Of a stretch of 57,032 nucleotides of DNA, positions 28,082 to 37,487 are shown one piece after another. The DNA comes from Melioribacter sp. (lineage in GTDB: Bacteria > Bacteroidota > Ignavibacteria > Ignavibacteriales > Melioribacteraceae). Under the pieces are notes generated by a model, which saw only the letters and a program-made list of their open reading frames with translations, was not told the origin of the DNA and ran no database searches. Where the stretch lies: NCBI GenBank assembly GCA_023250955.1, contig JAHEZQ010000028.1, forward strand, positions 1 to 57,032, in the 5' to 3' direction. The translations under genes were made by a program, and so were the position numbers. The first letter of the stretch is position 1; every line of letters begins with the position of its first letter.

Positions 28082-28164
28082 CAATTATGCTTTGTTTTTT
28101 AATATTCTAACCTAATTATAAAAATTATTTAACTGATGTGGAAGTGAAGAATGTTTCTTTACTA

Positions 28165-29262
28165 TTAATTTAGTATGTCTAAATTATTCGTACGATTCTT
28201 AATAGACGGATGACTATAGAAAAACCACTCGACTAAAGGATGAGGCTCGCGGTCGCCAAGATTTTGATCTGTAAGTTTTTCAAGTGTTTGAATAAACGAT
28301 TCTTTCTTATTCGTTGATATTACTGCATAGTTATCTGCTTCATATTCAAATTTTCTAGAAATAAAATTTGTAATTGGTGTTTGAACTACTCCGACAAGAG
28401 CACCCCACAAAAAAAGAAGTGGAAGAGAAGCAATCTGTGTGATCTCAGAAAAACCAAACCAGCTTAATGAAATTTTATGTAGGTGTGCGATTAAAAAAAA
28501 TGTTAGAAAGCTAAAAACGGTTCCTATAAAAATATTTTTTACAATATGTTTTCTTTTGTAATGTCCAAGTTCATGTGCAATCACAGTTTCGATTTCATCT
28601 TCAGTGTAATTATCTAACAGAGTATCTCCAAGAAGAATCCGTTTTGTTTTACCTAATCCAGTAAAAGCAGCGTTTGCCTTTTTTGTATTCTTGCTCATGT
28701 TGAACTTGTAAACATTTTGAACATTCAATCCGGCATCTTTACTTAGATTCACTATTCTTTCTTTCAATGATTCATTTTCTATTGGAGTGATTTTATAAAA
28801 AATGGGGAGAATAATAATCGGTACAATTTGGGCAAGTAGAACCGAAATAATGAACATCAAAGCACCGAAAGGAAGCCACCAGTTTATTCCAAAACTTTTT
28901 ATTGTGTAGTAGAAAAGGAAAAGAAGCGGAATACCGATAACTGCTCCAACAAGACTTCCTTTTAATCCTTCAAGAATCCATTTCCAAAAAGTTTGATTCG
29001 AAAGATTGTATTTGTGCTCAAGATAATAACCTGTATAAAAATTAAACGGTGCGAAAAGAATCAGAGAAATTAAACTTAGGACTAAAACAAAAATTAGAAG
29101 CGACAGATAATCACTTGAAATAAAATTCCTAACATAAATTTCCAACTGTATGCTGAAATTAAAATTGATAAAGAAAAGAAGTAGAACGAATGAGAGAACT
29201 GCTTCAGTAATTCCGATAATAAGTTTTGTGTTGGAGTATTTTTTAGCCTGAGTATTATTCAA
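28165..29262 (-). CDS. M48 family membrane metallopeptidase (Ste24/CAAX prenyl protease 1-like)
   Basis: 365 residues with several transmembrane helices in the N-terminal half and the zinc motif VIAHELGHYKRKH (HExxH), then a downstream acidic ligand region EYEADNYAV. It is likely an inner-membrane protease for misfolded membrane proteins. It begins 3 nt after the BatE-like gene ends, so it is part of the Bat transcript. Confidence 0.9.
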   Translation of the reverse strand: MNNTQAKKYSNTKLIIGITEAVLSFVLLLFFINFNFSIQLEIYVRNFISSDYLSLLIFVLVLSLISLILFAPFNFYTGYYLEHKYNLSNQTFWKWILEGLKGSLVGAVIGIPLLFLFYYTIKSFGINWWLPFGALMFIISVLLAQIVPIIILPIFYKITPIENESLKERIVNLSKDAGLNVQNVYKFNMSKNTKKANAAFTGLGKTKRILLGDTLLDNYTEDEIETVIAHELGHYKRKHIVKNIFIGTVFSFLTFFLIAHLHKISLSWFGFSEITQIASLPLLFLWGALVGVVQTPITNFISRKFEYEADNYAVISTNKKESFIQTLEKLTDQNLGDREPHPLVEWFFYSHPSIKNRTNNLDILN

Positions 29263-29265
29263 AAT

Positions 29266-30015
29266 TTACATTTGCCCCATTACACTATTTTGAATCCAGC
29301 CGATCTTCCCATCAACCAAACGTATCTTTACCCAATCATTTACATGATCTTCTATACTAAATTTTATTCCCTCGTGAATTACAAAAGCATCACTTCCCTT
29401 TACATCCGGTGATACTTTTACAGAATAAGTTTGCTGTAATAATATTCCGTAATTTGTTGCAGCTTCTCTGTTAACCCTTGCAAATAAAAGAACAATAACA
29501 ACAATTAATATTGCAAGTGAAATTGAACTGCTAAAAAAGGTAATTTTCTGAAATCTTGAATTGCGAGAAAAGTAATAAACAGCAAAACTGATCAACAATA
29601 TCCAGAAAATTAATATTACAATTAACGACCATGCTGATGCGCTAAAAGATGTAATTAATCCTTCCCACCATGCAATGATAAACAACTTCGGCAGTTCAGT
29701 AATTTTATCAAACGTGCGTGCGTGCGCAATTCTTAAATTGTATGAAAGATCTTCATCATTCGGTTCAAGCTTCAATCCTTTTTCATAACTGTAAATTGCA
29801 TAACCCAATTTTCCGTTTTTGAAATATGCATTGCCAAGATTATAATAAACCACACCGCTTTCAAAACCTTGACCGAGAATTTTTTGGTATGTCTGAATTG
29901 CCTGCTCAAATTGTCCTTCCTGATAGAATTTATTTCCACTCTTCATTAATTCATCAGGAGATTGAGCAAATAGATTTACGGAAACCAAAAGTAGAATCAA
30001 TATTTTTTTCATCAT
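29266..30015 (-). CDS. batE: BatE-like TPR/SH3 protein
   Basis: 249 residues: a signal peptide (about 1-17, ending LFA), two to three TPR units (about 20-95, GNAYFKNGKLGYAIYSYEKGL), two hydrophobic helices (about 125-175), and an SH3b-like C-terminus (KVSPDVKGSDAFVIHEGIKF and IGWIQNSVMG). This is the BatE layout of Bacteroidetes aerotolerance operons. It overlaps batD by 4 bp. Confidence 0.82.
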   Translation of the reverse strand: MMKKILILLLVSVNLFAQSPDELMKSGNKFYQEGQFEQAIQTYQKILGQGFESGVVYYNLGNAYFKNGKLGYAIYSYEKGLKLEPNDEDLSYNLRIAHARTFDKITELPKLFIIAWWEGLITSFSASAWSLIVILIFWILLISFAVYYFSRNSRFQKITFFSSSISLAILIVVIVLLFARVNREAATNYGILLQQTYSVKVSPDVKGSDAFVIHEGIKFSIEDHVNDWVKIRLVDGKIGWIQNSVMGQM

Positions 30016-31847
30016 CTTCTTCTCTCCAAAGATGAGTCAACATCTACAATTACCTTTACAGCTTCATTGTATAGACTTGCTGCTTCGGCGGATAATTCAC
30101 CTTGCGGTGCAAAGCGTGCGTATTCACATTTTCCAGCAATACGTTTTAATTGAGTGATTAAATCTTCTGCAACATTTTTCCGTAAAAGTTTTTCAACAGC
30201 ACCTTCAAGTGTAAATTCTGATTTTTGAATCCCAAGTTTATCTTCTAAATATCCGAATAAAGCTAAAGATAATTCAGCATAGAAATTAGTTATGTCGTTT
30301 CTATCCAGCGCTTCTTTTGAAAGTTTCAACCTTTTGCGTGCTGCTTTCTCTGCCTTTTGATAACGCATCAACTGAACATTACCTGAAAGTTTATCTTGCC
30401 TTCTCTTAACTACAACAGCACCGACTAAACTAAAGAACGGAACTATCAGTGAAACCCAAAACCAAGGTTTGATTAGAGAAATTTCTTGTTTCGGTTCAAG
30501 ATTAAAATTAGATGTTTTGATGAAACGAATATCTTCGCTTAATAATTTTACATCGCTCTGGGAAAATCCTTGTGATGCTGTTTCACTTCCTGCAACTCCT
30601 TGCCTTACATTTATTTTAAATGGCTGCGATTTTAATGTTACATATCTTCGCGAAGAAGGATTAAAATAAGTAAACTCCATAGGAGGAATCTCTTTTTCAC
30701 CAGCAGTTCTCGGTACAATTAAATAGTCGATAATTTTTTGTCCGGAAATAATTGATCCGCGGTTAATGTTCTCTACATTTTTAGGTTCATACTTTTCAAA
30801 ACCTGAGGGCAATATTGGATCAGGCACTTTGATTAACTTAATATTTCCATTACCACCAACTGTTAATCTTAGAGTGAGGCTTTCATTTGTTACAACATCT
30901 TTTTTGTCTACTTCCGCCTTAAAACTTAGATCACCTACAGAACCGGTAAAAGAAGCCGACGGATTTTGCGGCAGCGGATCAACTTCAACTTTGATTGTGT
31001 TGGAACGTGTTTTAATTTCTACAGTTTCAGATCTGCCGAAAAATGAATCGTTAAAAAATTCATCGAAGACATCGTTCCCGGTTTTTTTCTTTTTTACGAT
31101 TACAGGAACATTCAACTCAAATGGACTAACCGAAAGTGTTCCTGTCTTTGAAGGGAAAAGTGCAACCTGTTTTATTTTAGCAACGCGGTAACGTTCGCCC
31201 TTGTACATTCCAATTTCAAAATTAATATTTTGTAAAGGACCAACTTCCTCAGCCCAAAATCCTTCGTAAGATGGAAGTTTTGTTATTTGCGGCGAAGAAA
31301 TATTTAGTTTTGTATAAAGTTTATACGTAACCGTAATCTGCTCGCCAAGAAGTGCGCGAGTTTTATTCGCTTCAGCTACAATAAAAACATTTTTCGCTAA
31401 TTCTTCTTGCGAGTACCCGCCTGTACTTTCTTTCTGCTGCTGCGGTGTTCCCTTTTCAACTTTTAATTTTAATGGTTGAGTATGAAATGTCTTTCCGCCG
31501 TAATCTATTGAAGCAGATTGAATTACAAATTCTCCTATGTTGCTTGGTTGTACAATGTAAGAAAAAGTAATTGAGCCGGAAACTTTTCCGTTTATGATCT
31601 GCATATTGCTCGATTGATTCGGTCCGCTAAGAATCCTAAATCCGGTTAATGCAGGAGGACGAAAATTACTAATCCCATTTACATCTCCACCTTCAAAAGT
31701 AAAGTAGATTTGAAATCGATCGTATTGACCGACAGTTGATTTGTCTACGGTTGCATTAAACTGCTGAGCATTTATTGTTTGAACAAAAATGCTAAAAATG
31801 AAAAGTAGAACTGTCAAAAAATATTTTTTTGAATTTTGATTTAACAT
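30012..31847 (-). CDS. batD: BatD-like membrane protein
   Basis: 611 residues: a signal peptide (about 1-28), repeated beta domains of the BatD family (FNATVDKSTVGQYDRFQIYFTF at the start; ASFTGSVGDLSFKAEVDKKD further on), one transmembrane helix near 470-490 (PWFWVSLIVPFFSLVGAVV), and a cytoplasmic helical tail. BatD is large and oxygen-tolerance linked (PF13584). It lies between batC and batE. Confidence 0.88.
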   Translation of the reverse strand: MLNQNSKKYFLTVLLFIFSIFVQTINAQQFNATVDKSTVGQYDRFQIYFTFEGGDVNGISNFRPPALTGFRILSGPNQSSNMQIINGKVSGSITFSYIVQPSNIGEFVIQSASIDYGGKTFHTQPLKLKVEKGTPQQQKESTGGYSQEELAKNVFIVAEANKTRALLGEQITVTYKLYTKLNISSPQITKLPSYEGFWAEEVGPLQNINFEIGMYKGERYRVAKIKQVALFPSKTGTLSVSPFELNVPVIVKKKKTGNDVFDEFFNDSFFGRSETVEIKTRSNTIKVEVDPLPQNPSASFTGSVGDLSFKAEVDKKDVVTNESLTLRLTVGGNGNIKLIKVPDPILPSGFEKYEPKNVENINRGSIISGQKIIDYLIVPRTAGEKEIPPMEFTYFNPSSRRYVTLKSQPFKINVRQGVAGSETASQGFSQSDVKLLSEDIRFIKTSNFNLEPKQEISLIKPWFWVSLIVPFFSLVGAVVVKRRQDKLSGNVQLMRYQKAEKAARKRLKLSKEALDRNDITNFYAELSLALFGYLEDKLGIQKSEFTLEGAVEKLLRKNVAEDLITQLKRIAGKCEYARFAPQGELSAEAASLYNEAVKVIVDVDSSLERRR

Positions 31848-31862
31848 CTTTATTCTCGTTAC

Positions 31863-31885
31863 TATATACTCTATACTTTATACTG
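31863..31885. repeat. Short tandem repeat, period 7 (TATACTN x3)
   Basis: TATACT occurs at 31865-31870, 31872-31877 and 31879-31884 in the 44-nt gap between batC and batD. It is probably a simple AT microsatellite. It might set local translation spacing, but nothing supports a function. Confidence 0.6.
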
Positions 31886-31891
31886 TTTTAT

Positions 31892-32584
31892 CTACCAATC
31901 TTTTTCAGTATTAACCGGTTTCCCTTTTACCTTGCGAAGTTTTTTCTGCAGATCACTTTCATTATTCTTCAAAACTTCTAAAATTCTTTGTGCATCTTCT
32001 TTAGAAATTTGATTCTTCGGCTGCTGTTGTTGCTGTTGATTCTGCTGCTTATCCTTATTCTGATCTTTTTTATCTTGATCGTTCTGCTGATCTTGTTTTT
32101 GCTGTTGATCTTTATTTTTATCCTGATTCTTATCGTTTTTATTTTTCTGCTGCTGTTGATTTTGCTTTAGCATATTTAAAGCATAAGATAGATTATATTT
32201 TGTATCAAGATCATTCGGATTTTTTTTGAGTGAGTTTGCATAAGCACCAACACTCTCCTGATATTTCTGTTGTTTCATCAAGGCATTGCCAATGTTATGA
32301 TAAACTTTGGCTTGGTTTATTTTATCTTCTGTAAACTGTAAAGAATTTTTATAGGACTGAAGTGCTTCATCATAGCGGCCTTGCTTGTAATAAGCATCTC
32401 CAAGATTAAAATGTCCTTGAAACAATTCGGGATCTTTTTCCAAACCTTTTTTGAATTTCACTTCTGCATCAGAATATTTTTTGCCGGAGTAAAGGTCAAC
32501 TCCGTCATTGTTTAAACTTCTTTTGCTTTGTGCAAAAGTGATTGCTGATAAAAGAAAAATTATATATATGGTTTTTTTGATCAT
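31892..32584 (-). CDS. batC: BatC-like TPR protein with a Gln/Lys/Asp/Asn-rich tail
   Basis: 230 residues: a signal peptide (about 1-18), three TPR units (about 20-140, GDAYYKQGRYDEALQSYKNS), then about 50 residues made almost only of Q, K, D and N (about 142-195), and a short charged helix at the end. TPR proteins with such tails are typical of BatC. It overlaps batB by 4 bp and is separated from batD by 44 nt. Confidence 0.85.
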   Translation of the reverse strand: MIKKTIYIIFLLSAITFAQSKRSLNNDGVDLYSGKKYSDAEVKFKKGLEKDPELFQGHFNLGDAYYKQGRYDEALQSYKNSLQFTEDKINQAKVYHNIGNALMKQQKYQESVGAYANSLKKNPNDLDTKYNLSYALNMLKQNQQQQKNKNDKNQDKNKDQQQKQDQQNDQDKKDQNKDKQQNQQQQQQPKNQISKEDAQRILEVLKNNESDLQKKLRKVKGKPVNTEKDW

Positions 32585-33624
32585 TGTTTAACCTCAACAA
32601 TCTTTTCAAACTTAGCAAGCCATTTTGATTTATTGGATGAGATAAAAAATTCACCAATTAAAAGCATAATTGCCGGAATCAAGAAATAGTAAAATCTGTC
32701 TTCGTATTCAGTAATTTTTTTTGTGCCGTATTCCGATTGCTGAATTTTTGCAAGGTCATTATAAATAGCCTCTAACTCATCTTCTGTGTTAGTGCCTCTA
32801 TAATATTTCCCTTTTGTCTTTTCCGAAATAGTTTTCAAAATTGTTTCGTCGAGTTTTGTAAGTACAATATTTCCTTGATTATCTTTTTTATATCCGCGCT
32901 GAACACCTGAATCATCATAAACCGGAATAGGAACTCCTGCCGACGAACCAAATCCTATAGTATAGATACTAACATCTTTAGAATTTGCTTCATCAAGAGC
33001 TGCATCAATATTCCCTTCATGATCTTCACCATCCGTAATTACAACAATTGCCTTTTTTGTGTCGTCATCATAACGGAAAGATTTCAAAGCTAGATCTAAT
33101 GCAGGACCAATTGCAGTACCGGGCTGAGGAACTGAATTAAAATCTACTGCGTTCAAAAACAAATTAGCTGCTGCATAATCGGAAGTTAATGGAAATTGCA
33201 CGTAAGCTTGTCCTGCAAAAAAAACTAATCCGATTTTATCACCCTGAAGTTTTTGAATTAACTTTGCGATCTCAAATTTTGCTTTTTCCAATCTGCTTGG
33301 TTTAATATCTTCAGCACCCATACTTCTTGAAACATCTAATATAATATAGACTTCAATACCGATTTGTTTTACTTCTTCTATCTTTGTTCCTATTTGTGGA
33401 TTTGCAAGTGCAACTATAATTAACACAACTGCAAAAAGAGTAAGTACAAATTTTAACCATGATTTTAATTTACTTCTCAACGGAAATAAAACTTCTTTCA
33501 GTTTTGTTCCTGCAAATTTTTCAAGAATATTATTTTGTTTTTTGAAAGTAAACCAAAACATTACAGCAAGGATTGGAACAAGCCAGAACAAATAAAGATA
33601 TTCACTATTTGCAAATCGTATCAC
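32581..33624 (-). CDS. batB: BatB-like VWA membrane protein
   Basis: 347 residues: N-terminal transmembrane helices (about 8-25 and 55-72), a VWA domain with MIDAS motif ILDVSRSMGAEDIKPSR (DxSxS) and VITDGEDHEG, and a C-terminal helix (about 310-328). The MIDAS motif is the variant DVSRS as seen in BatB. It overlaps both batA and batC by 4 bp. Confidence 0.9.
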   Translation of the reverse strand: MIRFANSEYLYLFWLVPILAVMFWFTFKKQNNILEKFAGTKLKEVLFPLRSKLKSWLKFVLTLFAVVLIIVALANPQIGTKIEEVKQIGIEVYIILDVSRSMGAEDIKPSRLEKAKFEIAKLIQKLQGDKIGLVFFAGQAYVQFPLTSDYAAANLFLNAVDFNSVPQPGTAIGPALDLALKSFRYDDDTKKAIVVITDGEDHEGNIDAALDEANSKDVSIYTIGFGSSAGVPIPVYDDSGVQRGYKKDNQGNIVLTKLDETILKTISEKTKGKYYRGTNTEDELEAIYNDLAKIQQSEYGTKKITEYEDRFYYFLIPAIMLLIGEFFISSNKSKWLAKFEKIVEVKQ

Positions 33625-34616
33625 GGTAATCTTCTCAAATATGTTCTTGATAAACCAACATCAGCTAATAATAAAAATAGACCAACAAAAGCCCAACTAT
33701 AGAATAATTCTTTTGCGTTTCTGTAAGATGTAACTTCAGCCCGTGTTTTTTCTAAACGGTCTATCTCTTCATAGATCTGAACTAATTTTCTATTATCCGT
33801 CGCACGAAAATATTTTCCTCCAGTAATGCTGGAAATCTGATTCAAAATATTTTCATCTATTTCAACAGGCACCATTTGATACCTAATTCCGAATGGGGTT
33901 TGAAATGGATAAGGGGCATCTGTAGTGGAGCCGACACCAACGGTATAAATTCTTATCCCAAATTTTTGAGCTATTTGCGCAGCTGTAAGCGGATCAATTT
34001 CTCCACGGTTGTTCACACCATCAGTTAATAGAATCATTACTTTACTTTTTGATTTACTGTCTTTCAATCTATTTACACCATTTGCAATTGCATTTCCAAT
34101 TGCTGTTCCGTCTTCTATCATTCCTGTGTGGATCTCTTTCAGCAAATTTCTCAGAACACTGTAATCAATTGTAAGGGGGCATTGTGTAAAACTTTCTCCG
34201 GAAAAAATCACAAGTCCAATTTTATCATTAGTTCTTCCGGCAATAAAATCATCAATAACTTTTTTTGCAGCTTCAACACGGTTAGGTTTGAAATCCTCCG
34301 CCAGCATACTGCCAGAAATATCAAGAAGCATTGCAATATCAATTCCTTCGGTATAGATATTTTCTCCGCTGGAAAAACTTTGAGGGCGTGCTGCTGCTAT
34401 AATGAAAAAAGCGATTGAAAGTATTCTTAACCACGCTGGAATGTTTGCCAGTTTCTCTTTTAATGTTTTAGGTGCACGGCTAAATATTTGTAATGATGAA
34501 AAATTAAAATCCGGTGTAACTTTATTCTGTTTTTTCCAATACCAGTAAATAATTGCCGGTATTAAAAGTAAAAACCATAATACTATAGGATATGCAAATG
34601 TTATATCACTAAACAT
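33621..34616 (-). CDS. batA: BatA-like VWA membrane protein
   Basis: 331 residues with the same plan as BatB: N-terminal hydrophobic helices, a VWA domain with MLLDISGSMLAEDFKPNR and LLTDGVNNRGEI, and a C-terminal helix (AFVGLFLLLADVGL). The MIDAS is the canonical DISGS. It overlaps the upstream gene by 8 bp. Confidence 0.9.
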   Translation of the reverse strand: MFSDITFAYPIVLWFLLLIPAIIYWYWKKQNKVTPDFNFSSLQIFSRAPKTLKEKLANIPAWLRILSIAFFIIAAARPQSFSSGENIYTEGIDIAMLLDISGSMLAEDFKPNRVEAAKKVIDDFIAGRTNDKIGLVIFSGESFTQCPLTIDYSVLRNLLKEIHTGMIEDGTAIGNAIANGVNRLKDSKSKSKVMILLTDGVNNRGEIDPLTAAQIAQKFGIRIYTVGVGSTTDAPYPFQTPFGIRYQMVPVEIDENILNQISSITGGKYFRATDNRKLVQIYEEIDRLEKTRAEVTSYRNAKELFYSWAFVGLFLLLADVGLSRTYLRRLP

Positions 34617-35556
34617 TTTTATCCTCGCTCACATTTTGCGGTGGTGCCGGAATCGTTTGATTAACAATTTCGTAAGCCTGATTCATCATCGTATCATTTA
34701 CTTGCGGTATCGGTTCAAATTTTGCAAACTTAACAAGATCGGCATTACTGAAGAAATTATCCGATGTTTGAACTATCTTTTTCCCTTCTTCCATATAACT
34801 TAACACGGCTAGAATTTCTGCAGAGGTCATTTCCAATGCGCGAAAATTAAATCTCGCTTCAAAATATTGGCGGACAATTTCAGTTACTTCACTATGGAAT
34901 TGTTTTATAAATCCATTCTGCCAAAGTTTTTTCTCTTCAAGTTCATGTAAATGTGCTAATGCTATTTCATAGGGAGGAATTTTTATTTCGGGTAAAATAT
35001 TTTCTTTAAGTACTTTCTTCTTTTTATAACGCTTATATAAATAGTACAGAAGAACGGCTAATAAAAGTATCAATACAGCTATAACTGAAATCAACAACCA
35101 ATTCGGCGGAAGTTTCAAAGGATCTTTTACATCTCTGATATCTTCTTGTGCATTAACCGGTAATGTGCGGATTGTGATTGTTACAGGATTAGTCTTAATC
35201 AATTTTTTTGAAATTGTTCTGCCGGTTATATATTCCAAAGTAATGGCAGGTATAGTAACTTTAGCGGAATCGTATTTCGAAAAGATAAAATTATATCTTT
35301 CAATAACTTGAGTGTTAACTTCGTTTCTTTCAGATGGCAGAGTTTGAATATATTCGAGAACCTTTATGCTGTCTTTTACTGACGGCATATTAACCGAAAT
35401 CACTTTATCATGTTTAACTTCAATTTTATACTTAATGTAGTCGCCGACTTTGTAGGTTGTTGTATCTGTGGTTGCACTAACGGAAATATTTTGTGCTTTC
35501 AGAATAGTGAGAGAAAAAAATAGAATGATAATAACAAACCTTAAATTTCTTACCAT
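34609..35556 (-). CDS. Membrane protein of the Bat operon with BatD-like/DUF4381-like features
   Basis: 315 residues: a signal peptide (about 1-21), an N-terminal beta domain resembling BatD modules (VSATTDTTTYKVGDYIKYKI), one transmembrane helix near 153-174, and a cytoplasmic helical region with ARFNFRALEMTSAE. Genes of this kind sit between DUF58 and batA in many FCB genomes. It overlaps both flanking genes by 7-8 bp. The family name is uncertain. Confidence 0.7.
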   Translation of the reverse strand: MVRNLRFVIIILFFSLTILKAQNISVSATTDTTTYKVGDYIKYKIEVKHDKVISVNMPSVKDSIKVLEYIQTLPSERNEVNTQVIERYNFIFSKYDSAKVTIPAITLEYITGRTISKKLIKTNPVTITIRTLPVNAQEDIRDVKDPLKLPPNWLLISVIAVLILLLAVLLYYLYKRYKKKKVLKENILPEIKIPPYEIALAHLHELEEKKLWQNGFIKQFHSEVTEIVRQYFEARFNFRALEMTSAEILAVLSYMEEGKKIVQTSDNFFSNADLVKFAKFEPIPQVNDTMMNQAYEIVNQTIPAPPQNVSEDKNV

Positions 35557-36425
35557 CTTTTTTCTCTCAGCTTAAAGAAATCAACAAGAGGTTTTACATA
35601 TGAGCCGGATGTTTCAATATCAATTGAATCTAATCTGCTTGAAACAAAAAGTTGTCTGCGGAATTCAGACCAATGCTTATTTTCATCAATGACTGATTGT
35701 CGAATAATTTTATCACCCGTATCAATAAAACGGATCTCTCCGGTTTCTGCATCGCGGAATTTTATTAATCCCGCATCAAACATAGATTTTTCCCGCTGAT
35801 CACGTAGTACAATACCAATCAAATCATGTTTTTTACCGACAATGCGTAATATTTTTTCGTAACCGCCATCAATAAAATCCGAGATTAAAAACACAATCGC
35901 TTTCTTTTTAATTGTATGATTAAAATATTCAAGTGCTTGACGAAGATTCGTTTGATTTCCTTCCGGTTCGAACGAAAGTACTTCTCTAATTATTCTAAGT
36001 GCGTGACTCTTTCCTTTTCTTGGAGGAACAAATTTTTCGATTCGATCTGTAAATAATATTAATCCAACTTTATCATTATTCTTCAAAGCGGAAAAAGCAA
36101 GAACAGCGCTTAGTTCTGCAGCTACTTGCTGCTTTGTTTTTTCAACAGAGCCAAACATTAACGATCCGCTCATATCAACAAGCAGCATAACTGTTAGTTC
36201 TCGTTCTTCTTCAAATATTTTTATATAAGGATGACCAAACCGTGCGGTAACGTTCCAATCAATGCTTCGGATATCGTCACCAAAATTATATTCGCGCACC
36301 TCGGAGAATTCCATTCCTCTTCCTTTAAATACAGAATGGTATTCACCGGAAAAAACTTCATTCACAATTCCGCGTGTACGAATCTCAATTTGTTTTACTT
36401 GTTTAAGTAATTCTTTAGTTAACAT
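35550..36425 (-). CDS. DUF58 domain protein (VWA-like)
   Basis: 291 residues. The DUF58 signature GRGMEFSEVREYNFGDDIRSID is at about 34-56 in pieces, followed by VTARFGHPYIKIFEEE, a MIDAS-like LLVDMSGSLMFG and LISDFIDGGYE. DUF58 proteins partner with MoxR ATPases. It is the second gene of the operon and is separated from moxR by 78 nt that hold an inverted repeat. Confidence 0.9.
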   Translation of the reverse strand: MLTKELLKQVKQIEIRTRGIVNEVFSGEYHSVFKGRGMEFSEVREYNFGDDIRSIDWNVTARFGHPYIKIFEEERELTVMLLVDMSGSLMFGSVEKTKQQVAAELSAVLAFSALKNNDKVGLILFTDRIEKFVPPRKGKSHALRIIREVLSFEPEGNQTNLRQALEYFNHTIKKKAIVFLISDFIDGGYEKILRIVGKKHDLIGIVLRDQREKSMFDAGLIKFRDAETGEIRFIDTGDKIIRQSVIDENKHWSEFRRQLFVSSRLDSIDIETSGSYVKPLVDFFKLREKRW

Positions 36426-36439
36426 AAGTTCTCAGCTTT

Positions 36440-36496
36440 CAGCGGTCGGCTGTCAGCAAAAACTTTGAAAAGCAGAATGCTGATAGCTGACTGCTG
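36440..36496. repeat. Imperfect inverted repeat between moxR and the DUF58 gene
   Basis: The 19-nt arms (36440-36458 and 36478-36496) are separated by 19 nt. Three positions differ, and all three would be G-U wobble pairs in plus-strand RNA but A-C mismatches in minus-strand RNA, although the operon is transcribed from the minus strand. The motif is built of short CAGC/TCAGC units. It could be a remnant of a dispersed repeat. Confidence 0.65.
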
Positions 36497-36503
36497 AGTG
36501 CTA

Positions 36504-37487
36504 TCAGGGTACTTCAATTTTATTTAATATTTTCGAAATAATTGTTTCGGAAGTAATATCTTCAGCTTCAGCTTCGTATGTAACTGCTATTCGATGACGT
36601 AATACATCAGAGCAAATCGAGCGGACATCTTCAGGAATTACATATCCTCTTCTTCTAATAAAAGCTATCGCTCGAGCACCTAATGCAAGATTAATTGATG
36701 CTCTTGGCGATCCGCCGTAACTAATTAGATCGGTCAATTCATTCAAACCAAAATCTTTCGGTGAACGAGTTGCAAAAACAATATCTAAAATATACTTCTC
36801 GATTTTTTCATCGACATAGATTTCCTGAACGAGTTTACGAGCTTTAATAATATCTGCCGGATTAATTACAGCATTTATAGTTGGATTATCAGAAGTAGTA
36901 TTTAACTTCATAATCTTTTGCTCTTCTTCACGTGAAGGATAAGTTATCTTCACCTTCAACATAAAACGATCAACTTGAGCTTCCGGTAAAGGATAAGTTC
37001 CCTCTTGTTCAATTGGGTTTTGTGTTGCAAGAACAAGAAACGGATCATCTAATTTAAAAGTTGATTCACCAATTGTAACTTGTCTTTCTTGCATCGCTTC
37101 GAGTAGCGCACTTTGAACTTTTGCAGGAGCGCGATTAATTTCGTCAGCAAGAATAAAGTTTGCAAAGATTGGTCCTTTCTTAATAGCAAAGTTTCCATCT
37201 TTCTGATTATAGATCAATGTACCGATTAGATCAGCAGGAAGAAGATCCGGTGTAAACTGTATTCTTTGGAATTTTGCTTTCATTGATGCGGCAAGCGACT
37301 TGATTGCAAGTGTTTTAGCTAAACCGGGTACACCTTCAAGTAAAACATGCCCATTGGAAAGAAGCCCAACTACAAGGCGTTCAAGCATTGATTTTTGTCC
37401 AACGATTGTTTTACTGATTTCGTTGAAAAGTACATCAATAAACTCGCTTTCCTTTCTTATTTTTTCATTAAGTGCTGTAATATCCAA
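36504..37487 (-). CDS. moxR: MoxR-family AAA+ ATPase
   Basis: 327 residues: Walker A GVPGLAKT (about 55-62), Walker B ILADEINRAPAKVQ, sensor 1 LATQNPIEQEGTYPLPEAQVD in two parts, and a C-terminal lid with SYGGSPRASI. MoxR proteins act as chaperones that insert cofactors or remodel VWA-protein complexes. It is the first gene of the Bat operon, about 105 nt below a candidate -7 element. Confidence 0.95.
   Translation of the reverse strand: MDITALNEKIRKESEFIDVLFNEISKTIVGQKSMLERLVVGLLSNGHVLLEGVPGLAKTLAIKSLAASMKAKFQRIQFTPDLLPADLIGTLIYNQKDGNFAIKKGPIFANFILADEINRAPAKVQSALLEAMQERQVTIGESTFKLDDPFLVLATQNPIEQEGTYPLPEAQVDRFMLKVKITYPSREEEQKIMKLNTTSDNPTINAVINPADIIKARKLVQEIYVDEKIEKYILDIVFATRSPKDFGLNELTDLISYGGSPRASINLALGARAIAFIRRRGYVIPEDVRSICSDVLRHRIAVTYEAEAEDITSETIISKILNKIEVP

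Noticed and set aside
31988-32170. Leucine-rich hydrophobic plus-strand frame opposite batC
   Set aside because: It is the antisense reading of the Q/K/D/N-rich tail, whose codons give Leu/Ile on the other strand.
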